DNA of 64,000 bases. It comes from Papaver somniferum (taxonomy: Eukaryota > Streptophyta > Magnoliopsida > Ranunculales > Papaveraceae). The notes beneath the pieces are model-generated. The model searched no databases. It saw nothing but the letters and a program-made list of their open reading frames with translations, and had not been told where the DNA came from. Shown piece by piece: positions 10,991-21,479 of this stretch. Position numbers and translations under genes: made by a program. Every line of letters starts with the position of its first letter. The stretch's first letter is position 1. The stretch is from positions 1,330,406-1,394,405 of the forward strand of contig NW_020639929.1 in assembly GCF_003573695.1 (NCBI RefSeq), read 5' to 3'.

Positions 10991-11440
10991 GTTGTTTCAT
11001 CACTAACTCGTTTAAGATAATTCAATTTTTCCCCACTGATACCACATGTAAAATGCACATAATCTTACTGGCTAGACATTTTACGAAAACAAAAGCAGAC
11101 ACAGAATAATGAAAATATAAGCAGAGATGAATTCATTTTTTATAATAATACATAAAACAACAAAAAATCATCAGAGTAGGGGATAAAATTGAAGAAAAAC
11201 TGGAATTTCATTAATTGCGATATTGAAGTAAATTGATAAGCATAAAAGTTTTATTGACGAGAGAGACAGATCCAAAATCATCAAAGTCTAACTTAGTTAA
11301 GTGATGAGTTTAATGTTTGAGTTATGTTATTTTAATTTGGATATTTAAAGCTTTTTTCTCTTATGTATGGAAACCTGAGGCATCTCTAATTTGTCGAGTA
11401 GGATCTGCGATTTGTGATCTATGAAGGAGTTTCTCACAAA

Positions 11441-11950
11441 GGGAATTACAAGATTCTAGTGGGGAATCAAGTTATAAATTCTTTTTGTTTTTCGCTTGGA
11501 ATTTTTTTACATTCTTTATAGTTCAATCCAGAAGAACCTGGAGAATATAAGATATTACTTTGTTGAAGGGTGCCACCTTCAACAGTTATATGATCCTAAT
11601 GTCACTACATCTGTAAAGGATTGGAAGTTTTATTGGAAAGACGAAAGACTTAGTCAAATATGGAATCCTAAACTTGACCCTCTTTTTTCTATATATAATT
11701 TCTTTTTATTATTTGGACTAACCAAAGCATACGTGCGATGGACATGTTTGAATTTTACTCTTTTAATAATATCAAATTTGTTAATAACGATTTTTTTTTC
11801 GTAAAATAAAATTTTATATGCAGACAACTTAAAAAGCTTCCTGAATATACTAATTTTACAAAACTTTTGTGTGTATTTTGACAGTTATCATATTTTTTTT
11901 TTATTATTTTTAAAACAATAACATTTCCGTTATGAATATTGATTTAATGT
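11441..11950. other. Non-coding junction between duplicated copies
   Basis: AT-rich. An ORF at 11496-11804 (plus) reads smoothly through residues such as DPNVTTSVKDWKFYWKDE, but I cannot assign a family and it begins mid-sequence without a clear start context. It may be a decayed transposon protein fragment. Confidence 0.3.
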
Positions 11951-12749
11951 AATTTTTTACACTTAAACGCATATATATAGTGAAAGTTAATATCGAATGC
12001 CATATTTATAATATCAAGGTTATACCAAACTATTTTGTTGTTTTGTGACCAACTGAAATACCTCTTTTTTTTTATAATAGTTAGATAAATCTCAATATCA
12101 TATGGATCCAGGAATCTTAAATTAATTTTCAAGAAAACAATTAATCACATGAATAATCCACATGTCTATTTGAGTATGAAAGTGGAATTCAACAAATATA
12201 AAAGACATTCAAAATTACTACCCAATAACGATATGTGAAATCTATACAAACCAAAAGATATAGTAAATTTATGTTTGTAGTTTCCTCCACCATCTCAAAG
12301 TATTTCAATTCATCTCCATTTTGTTTTTTATTGTTTTTCTGATAACTATTGAATGTGCACAATTTAAAATGAAAGCCTGTCTTTTATTATATAAGAGTTA
12401 TCGATGGCAAAATGAGAATGATTATAAAATTAGTCACAAATGAAGTTTTCATTGTAACTATTTCATCATTGATGAGTGCAGTAGGCTTCACAAAAGATAT
12501 GTATTATAAATTACAACTGTCCAAAATTTCGTTCTGGATCCGTTAGTGGTCAAAAGATAAGCAAATGGCGAAAGACCCAGAAGAGAAAATGAGGAAATAT
12601 TTTTGCTTGCATGATTGAACAATTTTGATTTAGCAGCATCATAGCCACATATTTGACATACACATAGTTGTGATCATATTTGCTAAAACATTTGATAAGT
12701 AAATATTTGTTTAAAATAAATGAATAGATTGCACAAAATTGGTTGATTA

Positions 12750-13435
12750 ACTCTCAAAAACTTTTTTCTGTGTGTATAATACGAATAAAGTAAGACACTT
12801 TTTAAATGGACAAGGATTCAAAAGATACTTTTCAAACACCCAAACATGAGTATTATTCCCAGTATTTTATTTCTTATCATATACAGCGACCAAAATACCC
12901 TCTATTCTTTACATGATTACAAAGATACATGTGTTGTTATTTTTTTACAACAACTATAACAACATAATTGGTTTATTATGATGGAAAGTAAAAGAGTATT
13001 ACTAATACTGAGTCTAATATAATTATAAGTTCTCATTTCACAGCTACTCAGAGCGCCTACATACCTATAATTACGACCACTTCAGTTGACTATCGAGTCC
13101 ACATGATGCTGTCACCAGTCCAACTACTTCCACGATAACCATTACTTCATCTCTAACAACAACACCAACTTCTACTCGAACTCGAACTACATAGGTACAC
13201 TAGCATTTCATAACTCTACAACACCACCATCCATTTGAACACTCCATACCACCAGTAATCGCTATCATTTCCTCCATTCCATTCAAAATACATCACCACC
13301 ATTATCTTGAGTGATTAGTGGAGAAATGAATTCCAGTTGTTCATTTATATAATACTACAACAAAACTAATACATGATTAACACATACTCAAAGGTAATCA
13401 TTTTGGAAGCTCAATTATGTATTTAAGATCACAAT
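12750..13435. other. Gene-free AT-rich stretch
   Basis: No ORF above about 60 codons, no inverted-repeat ends and no RNA gene seen. It has no evident counterpart in copy 1 of the duplicated segment. Confidence 0.4.
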
Positions 13436-13439
13436 ACCA

Positions 13440-13915
13440 CCATCGTTGGTTTTCAAATGATAACTCATGATGAAAATGATTTCATTTTAGTTTAGACACG
13501 AGTGAATCCCAGTTCAACCCAACATAAAACATGATGAAAATGGTTTCATCTTCGTTTAGACATGGGTAAAGCAAAATTCAATATAATGTAAAACAGGATG
13601 AAACTGGTTCATCTTAGTTTAAACATGGCTGAACCCGAATTAAACCCAATTTTAAAAAAGATGAAACTGGTTTCATCTTAGTTTAAAAATAGGTGAAACC
13701 AAATTCAACCCAATGTAAAACAGTTTCATCTTCTTTTAGATATGAGTGAAACAAAATCCAACACAAAGTAAAACAGGATGAAAACAAATATCGGTGAAAC
13801 CAAATTCAACTTAATTTAAAATTGTTGTAACTGGTTTCATCCTAGTTTAAACATGGGTGAAAAAAAACTCAACCCAATTTAAAACAAAATGAAACTGATC
13901 TCATCCACATCAATC
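13440..13915. repeat. Degenerate minisatellite, about 60-bp period, about 7 copies
   Basis: A unit containing GATGAAACTGGTTTCATC, then TTAGTTTAAACATGGGTGAA, then CAATTCAACCCAATGTAAAA recurs from about 13450 to 13915 with substitutions and partial deletions. Each unit contains the near-palindrome GATGAAA-TGG-TTTCATC, so single strands could form a row of short hairpins. Such arrays are common inside transposons, but the host element here is not identified. Confidence 0.8.
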
Positions 13916-13948
13916 ATAAGAAACTCAGTCACATTCCAAGTAAGCTAA

Positions 13949-14260
13949 ATCTACAAGAAAAGTCGCTTTTAGCGGCAAAACATTATGTCATGAAAACCAA
14001 TATCTTCATTGCCAAAAGAATTCAGCGGCACAAAAAATTACGCCACTTATAATGAGTCGTACAAAGTGTTCTGTGACGAACTTAAAAAATCGTCACCAAA
14101 TTTTTAATTAGCGACTTAAGTTTATTTTCCACTAAAAATATCTTTTGGTGAATAAATAAAATTGACACTGGTTACTAATTTTATAATTAAATTTTTTGTC
14201 ACTCTAGGTATATATGGTGAAAAAATTATTTTATCACTTAAAATAATTTTAGCAACAAAA
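13949..14260. mobile_element. Probable CACTA-type fragment
   Basis: 13949-13980 reads TCTACAAGAAAAGTCGCTTT, close to the CACTACAAGAAAA terminus of plant CACTA elements, followed by AGCGGCAAAA. Subterminal-like repeats of the GACGA/TTGGTGA/TTAGCGAC type continue to about 14260. The opposite terminus and the 3-bp TSD were not found, so the piece is partial. Confidence 0.45.
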
Positions 14261-14339
14261 TTTGTTCTTTTATGCAAGGATAAAAATAGTTGCAAAAATT
14301 TACATATATTCAACAAAATTTATTTTAGGCGTCTAACAT

Positions 14340-14725
14340 AAAAGTTTCCTCAATTTTTCCATCAACGTTATTGTGTTGGTAATTTGCTGGACGTTATGGA
14401 ATGAAAGGAATAGGAGGGTGATTGTAAAAAAAGAAGAAGAGGGGCATGAATCATGACATGATGGTAATTGAGATAAAGAGGTTGGTACATCAATGGGGCT
14501 CAGTCCATTCATGGTTCCGTTCTATAAGTTTCAGAGATTTGATCTCAAACTGGAAAAGTTGTTGGGAGATCGTATAACTGTAATTGTTTATGTGTTTTGA
14601 GAGGTCTGCTTTTTGTCAGGGCCTCACATATGTACTGGGCTGTTTTGAGGTACAACCCTTGATATTATTTTCCTTTTCAATAAAACTCCAAACCTTTTTC
14701 ATCGAAAAAGAAAACATAACAGTGT
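14340..14725 (+). pseudogene. 5'-truncated LINE, ORF2 3' end
   Basis: The translation around 14380-14450 contains TLWNERNRRVIVKKEEEGHE, the conserved W-NERN-R block near the C-terminal end of plant LINE ORF2. After the broken reading frame the sequence runs into a LINE-like 3' tail with GTACTGGGCTG, an AATAAAA polyadenylation-type signal near 14681 and a short A-rich end near 14705-14720. Stop codons interrupt the frame. It lies inside duplicated-segment copy 2 and is absent from the corresponding place in copy 1. Confidence 0.7.
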
Positions 14726-14820
14726 TGGTAAGGGTCATAAATCATGTACGTAGCAGATTAAGCATGTAGTTGCTTCATCGCTAACTCGCTTAAGATCATT
14801 CAATTTTACCGCATTGATAC

Positions 14821-15643
14821 ATGATTTATAAAGGGGATATCAGTCCTACCAGGGCCAATACCATTTGATATAAGATAAAAAATATTAAGCGATCTTAATT
14901 GTTGGATCGATGAAATGGTATCAGCCTCTGGTAGGACCCTAGTTAGTAAGTTCACGAATGATTCGCGAATCATTCGCGAATATTTCCGTATCATGAATTT
15001 TATCATTTTATTCGCGTACATTTGCAACTCCGAACCCAAGACACGTATTATGTGGCATTTCCGGATTATTCACGAATCGTTCACGAACTTTACGTATCTC
15101 GATGATATGTCCGCTTAATTCGCAAGAAATTCTTTAGCTTTTACATTTTAAAAGGCCCCTTTTTTGGGATTTACTGCCTCCCAAGCATACACGGTCCAAT
15201 ATTAGAGGTTGTCGTAATTTTTATGAAACAAAAATGTCAGAAGAGATTTGAAGGAGAAGGTGAGAGAGATCTCAAACTCACTAACCAAGCATCTAAACCA
15301 CTGTACCACTTCCTCTTGGATAATTAATGTTGTATATATTATTAACATCATATTAAGTTTATTTTTTCTTTCAGTAACTCACACATATGCGTACAAATTA
15401 GTTTACGACCTTATAAATACTAATTATTTATTATATATAGATACCGAATTTTCAGAGTCGAACTCACATTTATAAATCAAATTATACACGTACGTATGCC
15501 GTTCCGAATTACTGACTAATCACGTCCCGTTGACCGAACTTTGGACCGAATTTGGGTTTTACAAAACCGTATAATACTCGTACGTTTGCCGAATTCCGAA
15601 ATGCTAATTAGGGGTAGGACTGGTATCCCCTTTATAAATCATG
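14821..15643. mobile_element. Foldback MITE split by a nested element
   Basis: Ends are inverted copies: ATGATTTATAAAGGGGATAT at 14821 and the complement of CCCCTTTATAAATCATG near 15627-15643. Without the nested element (14938-15612 plus one TSD) the MITE would be about 140 bp and almost entirely a hairpin: CCAGTCCTACCAGAGGC-type sequence pairs across both halves. In copy 1 of the duplicated segment (near 11040-11050) the site reads GATACCACATGTAAAATG without any insertion. The class is uncertain because the TSD is short and overlaps a palindromic CATG. Confidence 0.8.
14938..15612 (+). mobile_element. CCTAGTTAG-ended element with 8-bp TSD (copy 1)
   Basis: Begins CCTAGTTAGTAAGTTCACG and ends GCTAATTAGG, flanked on both sides by GGTAGGAC (14930-14937 and 15613-15620). 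The left end carries a tandem ATTCGCGAAT palindrome. A second copy, inverted, lies at 62195-62888 with a different 8-bp TSD. It codes for nothing obvious. On the minus strand near 15255-15320 a segment resembles tRNA promoter boxes (TTTAGATGCTTGG and GAGTTTGAGATCTC), which may be coincidental. The 8-bp TSD suggests hAT-type transposition, but the termini are unusual for hAT. Confidence 0.9.
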
Positions 15644-16058
15644 CATATAAAATGCACATAATCTTACTAGCTAGACATTTTAGGAAAACAAAAGCAGACA
15701 CAAAATAATGAAAATGTAAGTAGAGATTAATTCATTTTTCATAATAACACAATAAACAACAAAAATCATCAGAGTAGGGGCTAAAATTGAAGAAAGAGTG
15801 GAAGTTCGCGACGTTGGAGTTATGAAAGTCTCACTTAGTTAAATGAGTTAATGTTTGAGTTATGTTAGTTTAATTTGGATGTTAGAAGTTTTGTTCTTGT
15901 GCATAGAAATCACAGGCATCTCTAATTTGTTGAGTAGGATGGGAGATTTCCATCAACCAAAATAGGTGCCTAGTTTAAACAATTTTTTATACTACACTTT
16001 AACAATTTAAACATGGATAAAAAATTAGACAAAAATAGAAATTTCTGTGTCAAGATCA

Positions 16059-18672
16059 TTACCGTTTTGGGCTGTAATTATTATTACAAGTATGTATAGG
16101 GGCCAAAGAATTGTATGAGCATTTTGGTTTCATGATTCTGATTTCTGAGTTGTAAATTCTTTCGTTCCTTTCTTGTAAGTGGTTGTAACCCTTCCCTTGT
16201 TTCTTTATAATGTATCCAATTTTCAGATAAAAATATAAATTCTTGATCGATTTCAGCATTTTCACGACCTGTACTATTTCCATCCTCGCTTTAGGTGATT
16301 CACTGGAACACGCAGCAGCAAGTTTGACAATCCTTGTCAAAGCCTCGCATAACTTGGCCTCCATGTCCCCATTGATCAGTAAATCATCTATAATGTCATG
16401 CTGACTTTGAAATTGCACAGGAACAAGTAGTATAGGATCAACAATCTGCATTACTCGGTCAGTAAGAAGAGATGTCGCTGCAAAGCTATGAAGGCTTAAC
16501 CCATCCTTGAACATGTTGTCAGTAGGTCTCCTTCCAGTAAACAACTCCAACAACAAGATCCCAAAGCTGTAAATGTCTCCGTTTTTCGATATCTCTGTAC
16601 CCATTCCATACTCTGCATTTCAATATACAAAAATGTAAAAACGCAATTATACATTAAATAGTTTAAACAGACAGGGCAGTAAGAGTGAAAAAAATAAAAA
16701 AAAATCTACCTGGAGCAGCATACCCAACTGTGCCCCTTATTCCGACAGAAGGATTACTAGTATGGCTTTGAGATTCAACATGGATAATGACTTCACCAAG
16801 GAACTTAGCTAATCCAAAATCGCCAATATGTGCAGTCATGTCATCGTCCAGTAGTACGTTGCTTGGCTTCAAATCACAATGAACTATAGGTGTTTGACAT
16901 TGACGATGCAGATAATCTAATGCAGTTGCAATATCAATCGCTATATTTAATCTCTCCATGAAACTCAATGACCTCCTTGTCGATCTACGAAGTTGTTCGT
17001 CATTTGATGTTGGGTGCAACCAGTTCTCAAGACTCCCATTTGGCATGAACTCAAGCACTAGAGATTTGAATTCATTTCCCTTGAAATCAACACTAGAGCA
17101 AGAAGTCAGTATCTTTACGAGATTTCGATGACGAATGCATCTCAGTGCTTGACATTCAGCCATGAAACGTTTTGAAGCTCCTCGTCTTTGAAGATTTAGT
17201 ACTTTTACTGCAACAACTGTTGTTGTCTCTTGGTTTAGTGTTAATACTCCTCTGTATACGGAGCCGTAACTTCCAACTCCCACTAAGTTATCTGTAGAGA
17301 ATCCATTTGTTGCACTCCGAAGCTCGTTGTATGAGACTTTTTGAAACACATCACCAAGAGGAGATTCAAAAGAAGTAGAAGGTCTTATTTGTGCCTTTAC
17401 CCTCCAAATGAATATGTGAAACAAACAGCAAAAAACAGCAAAGAGGACTGCTCCAAATATTATCAGGAGCAGTCTGATGACTCTGATTAGAGGAAAATGC
17501 TTGCCTGGGTTATTTTCAGGGCCAGGTCTCGGGCAACTCGGTAAATGAATTTCGCCACACAACTTATCGTTTCCGAGGATTGAGAATGCCCTTGTATTCT
17601 TAAAAATTCCTTGTTTAGGGACTTCGCCTTGAAAGTCATTGAAAGACAAATTCAGAAATCTGAGTGAAACAAATGACCCAAGGAACTCTGGAATTTGACC
17701 AGACAAGCGATTGCGAGAAAGGTCTAAGATTTCAACTCCACTTACAATTTGCAAGGATGAAGGTATAACCCCATCAAATAAGTTACCTTGTAAATAAAGG
17801 TTTTGTAAACCAAGACACTGCCCTAGAGAGGATGGAATCTGACCAGATATATGGTTTTTTGATAGGTCTAGGTACAGAATTTTCTCTAAGTTACCAACCT
17901 CGTAAGGTAGATTCCCCGATAACAAATTCACAGATAAATCTAGGACTGAAAGTGAAGAAAGACTCATTACCTGTTTTGGTATGGTACCTCTAAGCTGATT
18001 TTGTGGAAGGCTCAAATCTTGCAGGCTATGACAGTTGCCAAGACTAGGCGGAATTTCACCTTGCAGTCTATTCCTTCCAAAATGAATCATTTCCAATTTA
18101 GTATTATTGCATATATCTGATGGAACTTCTCCTTCTAGCGAGTTATCCGACAAATCAAGAAACCGAAGACCGGACAAATGACCAATCTCCTGAGGAATTT
18201 GGCCATTGAAGCTATTCTGGTGGAGGTCGAGAGTTTCTAAGAATGTAATGTTTCCGATATGCGGAGATATTGAACCAACCAAACTTTTAACACTTAGATC
18301 CATGATGGTGACCCTGCTAGGATACTGACTACTACTACAGGTGATTCCTGTCCAGTTGCAGTGGTGCAAAGAATCGTGCCATGCGCTCAATGCTCCAAGT
18401 GGATCGCCTACTTCATATCTGAAGGCAAGTAAAGCTAATCGATCTGTTTCATTTTCTGAAATGATGGCAGATTGGGATTTCATGGACAATAGAAGAAGAG
18501 TAACATAGATAATCAATAATAACCTTGACTTATTAACCTCCATTTGTTGCTTATATTTTGTAATGAAAGGGTTGTATCTCTTATAATTAACACAGTTGCA
18601 TGATCTCTTTATGCAGTTGTCTTCTATAGATATTCCTTGTGGATTAGTAGTAGATGATAAAGAGTTTGACAT
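16059..18672 (-). CDS. LRR receptor-like serine/threonine kinase (LRR-XII, Xa21/EFR type), two exons
   Basis: Exon 1 is 18672-16710 and exon 2 is 16612-16059, with a GT-AG intron 16709-16613; joining restores GTVGYAAPEYGMG in frame and gives 838 residues. The likelier start is Met44 (18543), which is followed at once by a hydrophobic signal peptide, giving 795 residues. Order (numbered from the first Met): signal peptide 44-67, LRRNT with CNWTGITC about 105-112, ten LRRs 119-357, transmembrane helix about 396-423, kinase from about 457. Kinase motifs: VGVGSYGSVYRG, AVKVL, HCDLKPSNVLL, GDFGLAK, GYAAPEYG, DIYSFGILLLELFTGRRPTD. HCD in place of HRD makes it a non-RD kinase, as in pattern-recognition receptors. 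Relatives usually have about 20-23 LRRs, so the ectodomain is shortened by about half. The intron position before the APE-YG block is typical of this subfamily. A cell-surface immune or developmental receptor is inferred; the ligand cannot be told. No internal stop is seen, so it may be functional. Confidence 0.9.
16613..16709 (-). other. Intron of the receptor-kinase gene
   Basis: Minus strand: donor CCAG|GTAGAT at 16710/16709 and acceptor AATGCAG|AGTATGG at 16613/16612. Length 97 bp, T-rich. Reading through it ends the protein soon after GYAAPG, so splicing is needed for a complete kinase. Confidence 0.9.
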
Positions 18673-20816
18673 TTAGAGATTTTCTACATGAATGAATGCA
18701 TTCGTTATTCAGATAGAGACACAACTGGACTGAGTCGAGCAAGACTTTGCAAAGTCAAAATGGAAATATGTGGGAATGACGACTTTGATTGGGTGAGCAA
18801 TTAATCCTTGTCTGCATGCCCTGACGAGCACGGCATGGAGCCCATCTCATGGATTCCAACTCTACCCAGAGAAGATTTCTTCATCAAATTTTTAATTAAT
18901 TAACTCTAGCACAACACAAGCCATTTTTTGACAGCAAAACGCCCCCACAGAGTTTTTCTACTTTTTCTTAACACTTTCTTTACATTGTCACGTTAGTGTT
19001 AGTTAACTTCTGCTTTTCGTTAACTGTTTTAGACACGTGTTTATCTCTTAGTGGGTTTTTATTTATGGTATCCGTTAGTCCAGGAGGGTATATAACTCGT
19101 GTTGTATGTTGGTCTCGTTTCCTCGTACACAAGTCTATCCGGTTTCTCTACAGTTATCGAGTTTGGAGTAGTTTTAAACGCATCAACATAAACCCAAAAT
19201 TGATAAAACTTACATGATGTTTATTTTCTTTCCTGACTCAACATTATTTGAACATGATCTGACTCACAAATTATTAAATAACAGAGAGTTATGAAGTTTT
19301 ATGAATCTTGTCAGCTATGCACCCATCAAATCAGATACAAACTGATATCTTACATAAATAGTTCTGAGTCAGATATCGAATCAGATATTAGAAAAGTGGA
19401 AAAAATTAAAAATAAACAGTCTGACATCTGACTCGATCTAAGTCAGATACCGAGTTAGGTTTAGATCACGAGTCAGTCCCAAACAAATAAGATGTTAATT
19501 TAATTCGAAACCAAAAAAATGAATAGAAGAATCAATCTAAAATGAGATCCATCGAATCATAATTGATACAATTTGTCAGCTACAAATCTTTTTTCGCATG
19601 AAGAGTAGCTTAGAGCATCAATATATAATTAAAATATTAGTTTTTCGTGACACATAGGATTTTTGACTCTCATTTAGCATAAATTCGTCTCCAATAATTA
19701 GATCCTACAAACCAGGAGGGATGAAATGCCATGAAGGTGTTCAATAAAATCATATTTTTCATTAATTTTCTTATTTAAAGTAAAACTAAATGATTAATAT
19801 CTTATCACATAAGATATTGTAACGATTAAACCCTAAACTTGAGATAGTTTATTAGTTATTCTGAATCAAGACATAATAAACTTAGCAATTTTGAAACGAA
19901 TGGGTGGAAAAATTGGTTAAACAGTCATTGTAACAACAAATTAAGCTCTAAAAAAACCAAGGTGATATTCTTTGAGTTCCAAACACACCGGCCATATTAT
20001 CTGGTCTAAACAAAAACCATATGCAATACAAATGGAACAAGAACCCCATTTCCATACAAAATTGTTAAATTTAGTTTTTATTAGATCTTATAATTTCGAT
20101 CTTGCCCTTCCCCATGTATGCACGATCATAAAAAAAAATTAATGGAAATTTTGGCGGAAACATAACAAAAGTTCTGGAGATCAGATTTACAGAGAAAATT
20201 CGAGATCTTCTCTACTGGAATCTTCGTGTATCTAGATTTTAGGGTTCATATATATCAGATTTCCACCAATTTCATCAATATTCTCAATTCATGAACTATT
20301 TTTATCTTTTTCTGCGGTTCGATTTCATATCTGATCATCAGAAACTAATTTTGAGTTTCGATTTAATTTAGTTGAACTGGAAAAGAGATCGTAGATCTCA
20401 ATCCTTCGAATTGTATCTAAAGATTGATTTTTATTGTTGAAGAGATTGAAGAATTTCAGTTTTCAGTTCTCGTCTTCTTTTCAGCTTAATTCGAAGAAGA
20501 GAAGAGAAATAACATTTTAATCCTTCGAATTTTCATCTTAAGTCTATCATCTTTAGATTGAGTAGCGGAATCATATTCATCATGAACGCAAATTCGATTT
20601 TTAGGCATTTTAACTGATTTGATTTGTTTTTGATTTTTCTAGTTGATTTCATTAGTGAAGCTACAATAATTTTACAATTTTTCTTTGTTGATCATATTGA
20701 AATTTATTTGCTTCTGTTGATTTTATTTGTTTCTGTTGTTCATAATGAAATCGACATGAATTAAACTTTTTCATAAAATGTATGGATCTTGTTCTTTTCA
20801 GGGGAGGTTTAATCAT
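18673..20816. other. Upstream region of the receptor kinase and gene-free flank
   Basis: 18673-18984 is the presumed minus-strand promoter and leader of the receptor kinase; no clear TATA box was singled out. 18985-19180 is a duplicate of 9725-9910. 19240-19480 has many GAGTCAGATA/TCTGACTC motifs in both orientations, resembling a decayed inverted-repeat element. 19500-20816 is AT-rich without ORFs or bounded repeats. Confidence 0.4.
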
Positions 20817-21470
20817 TTATTTAGAAATTAACTTTTTTGGAGAATTGAGTTTACTTACCTCAGATGAATTAGACTTTTGAACAAGTTTGAGCTTGTTTTC
20901 TAATAGATTTGCTCTCCGTTGAAGTTTATTGACATATCTTATTTTATGTTTGTACTTGTAAAATTTAGAGAGTTCATGACCCTTAAAAGTACAATAAGAA
21001 CATGTTAATGTGGAGGACGGTTCAGACACCATAGTTGAGCATGCTGCTAAACAAATTGAGGTATCTGAAACATGTGAAATAGAATTTTCAGTAGACAGGG
21101 AAAAATCCATTTTATCCTCCATAGTGGTTGACGAAGTTTCTCCAAAAATAATATCAATATTGATGTACGTATTGCTACAATTATCAAAATCAATATTTTC
21201 ACCAAGGAGTGCAACACTTGACTTTTTATCATCGTTTGAATCATAGTGATTAAACATTTCATCAAGAGTTGCAGCAAGACCTTTGTTCCCAGTGTATTTT
21301 CTACGATTTGGACACTCATTAGCAAAACGACCAAAACCTTTACACTTGAAGCATTGTGGCATATCCTCATCATCAGTATCAACAGTGTCCCTGTTTTTTG
21401 AAGGGGCACGGTCATGAGGTTTTAGTGATGACCTGGGTTTATCTCTGATGAACCGTTTACTTATCCACAA
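20817..21470 (-). pseudogene. Retrotransposon gag fragment with zinc knuckle
   Basis: An open frame of 217 codons, open at its 5' end (no ATG). It contains a CCHC zinc knuckle, CFKCKGFGRFANEC, at about residues 40-53, followed by an acidic stretch and a second Cys/His-rich motif, CSYCTFKGHELSKF, near residues 158-171, in which the final cysteine is lost. A lysine/leucine-rich, coiled-coil-like tail follows. This arrangement resembles the gag of long plant Ty1-copia elements of the SIRE type. Gag binds the element RNA in virus-like particles. The fragment lies directly downstream, on the minus strand, of the LTR-like region 21480-22876. Nothing after it (below 20817) reads as protease, integrase or RT, so the element is truncated. 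Confidence 0.7.
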
Positions 21471-21479
21471 TACTTACCA

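Larger units (their letters stand above)
8080..11440 (+). repeat. Duplicated segment, copy 1
   Basis: Several blocks recur in order and orientation in copy 2 (about 11950-15960). 8080-8269 resembles 11990-12230; 9030-9480 resembles 12280-12720; 10212-10270 resembles 14262-14315; 10985-11440 resembles 14760-14820 plus 15640-15950. Identity is high but punctuated by indels. Copy 1 contains a hAT-like insertion at 8270-9005 that is absent from copy 2. No intact gene lies in this copy; small ORFs at 9442-9639, 10197-10499 and 11496-11804 show no recognisable domain. Confidence 0.75.
11950..15960 (+). repeat. Duplicated segment, copy 2, with own insertions
   Basis: Homologous in order to copy 1 (8080-11440). 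It lacks the hAT-like insertion of copy 1 but contains a minisatellite (13440-13915), a CACTA-like fragment (13949-14260), a LINE 3' end (14340-14725) and a MITE that itself contains another element (14821-15643). The receptor-kinase gene begins (at its 3' end) just past this copy. No intact gene lies within it. Confidence 0.7.

Noticed and set aside
11496..11804. 102-codon ORF as a gene
   Set aside because: Reads smoothly in part but has no recognisable domain, no splice context and no counterpart in the duplicate; left as unassigned.
13440..13915. CRISPR array
   Set aside because: Repeats are about 60 bp, degenerate and directly abutting without unique spacers, in a plant genome.
21010..21246. 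Plus-strand ORF and the overlapping 122-codon minus-strand ORF at 21047-21415
   Set aside because: Both are shadows of the gag frame at 20817-21470, which has the zinc knuckle.
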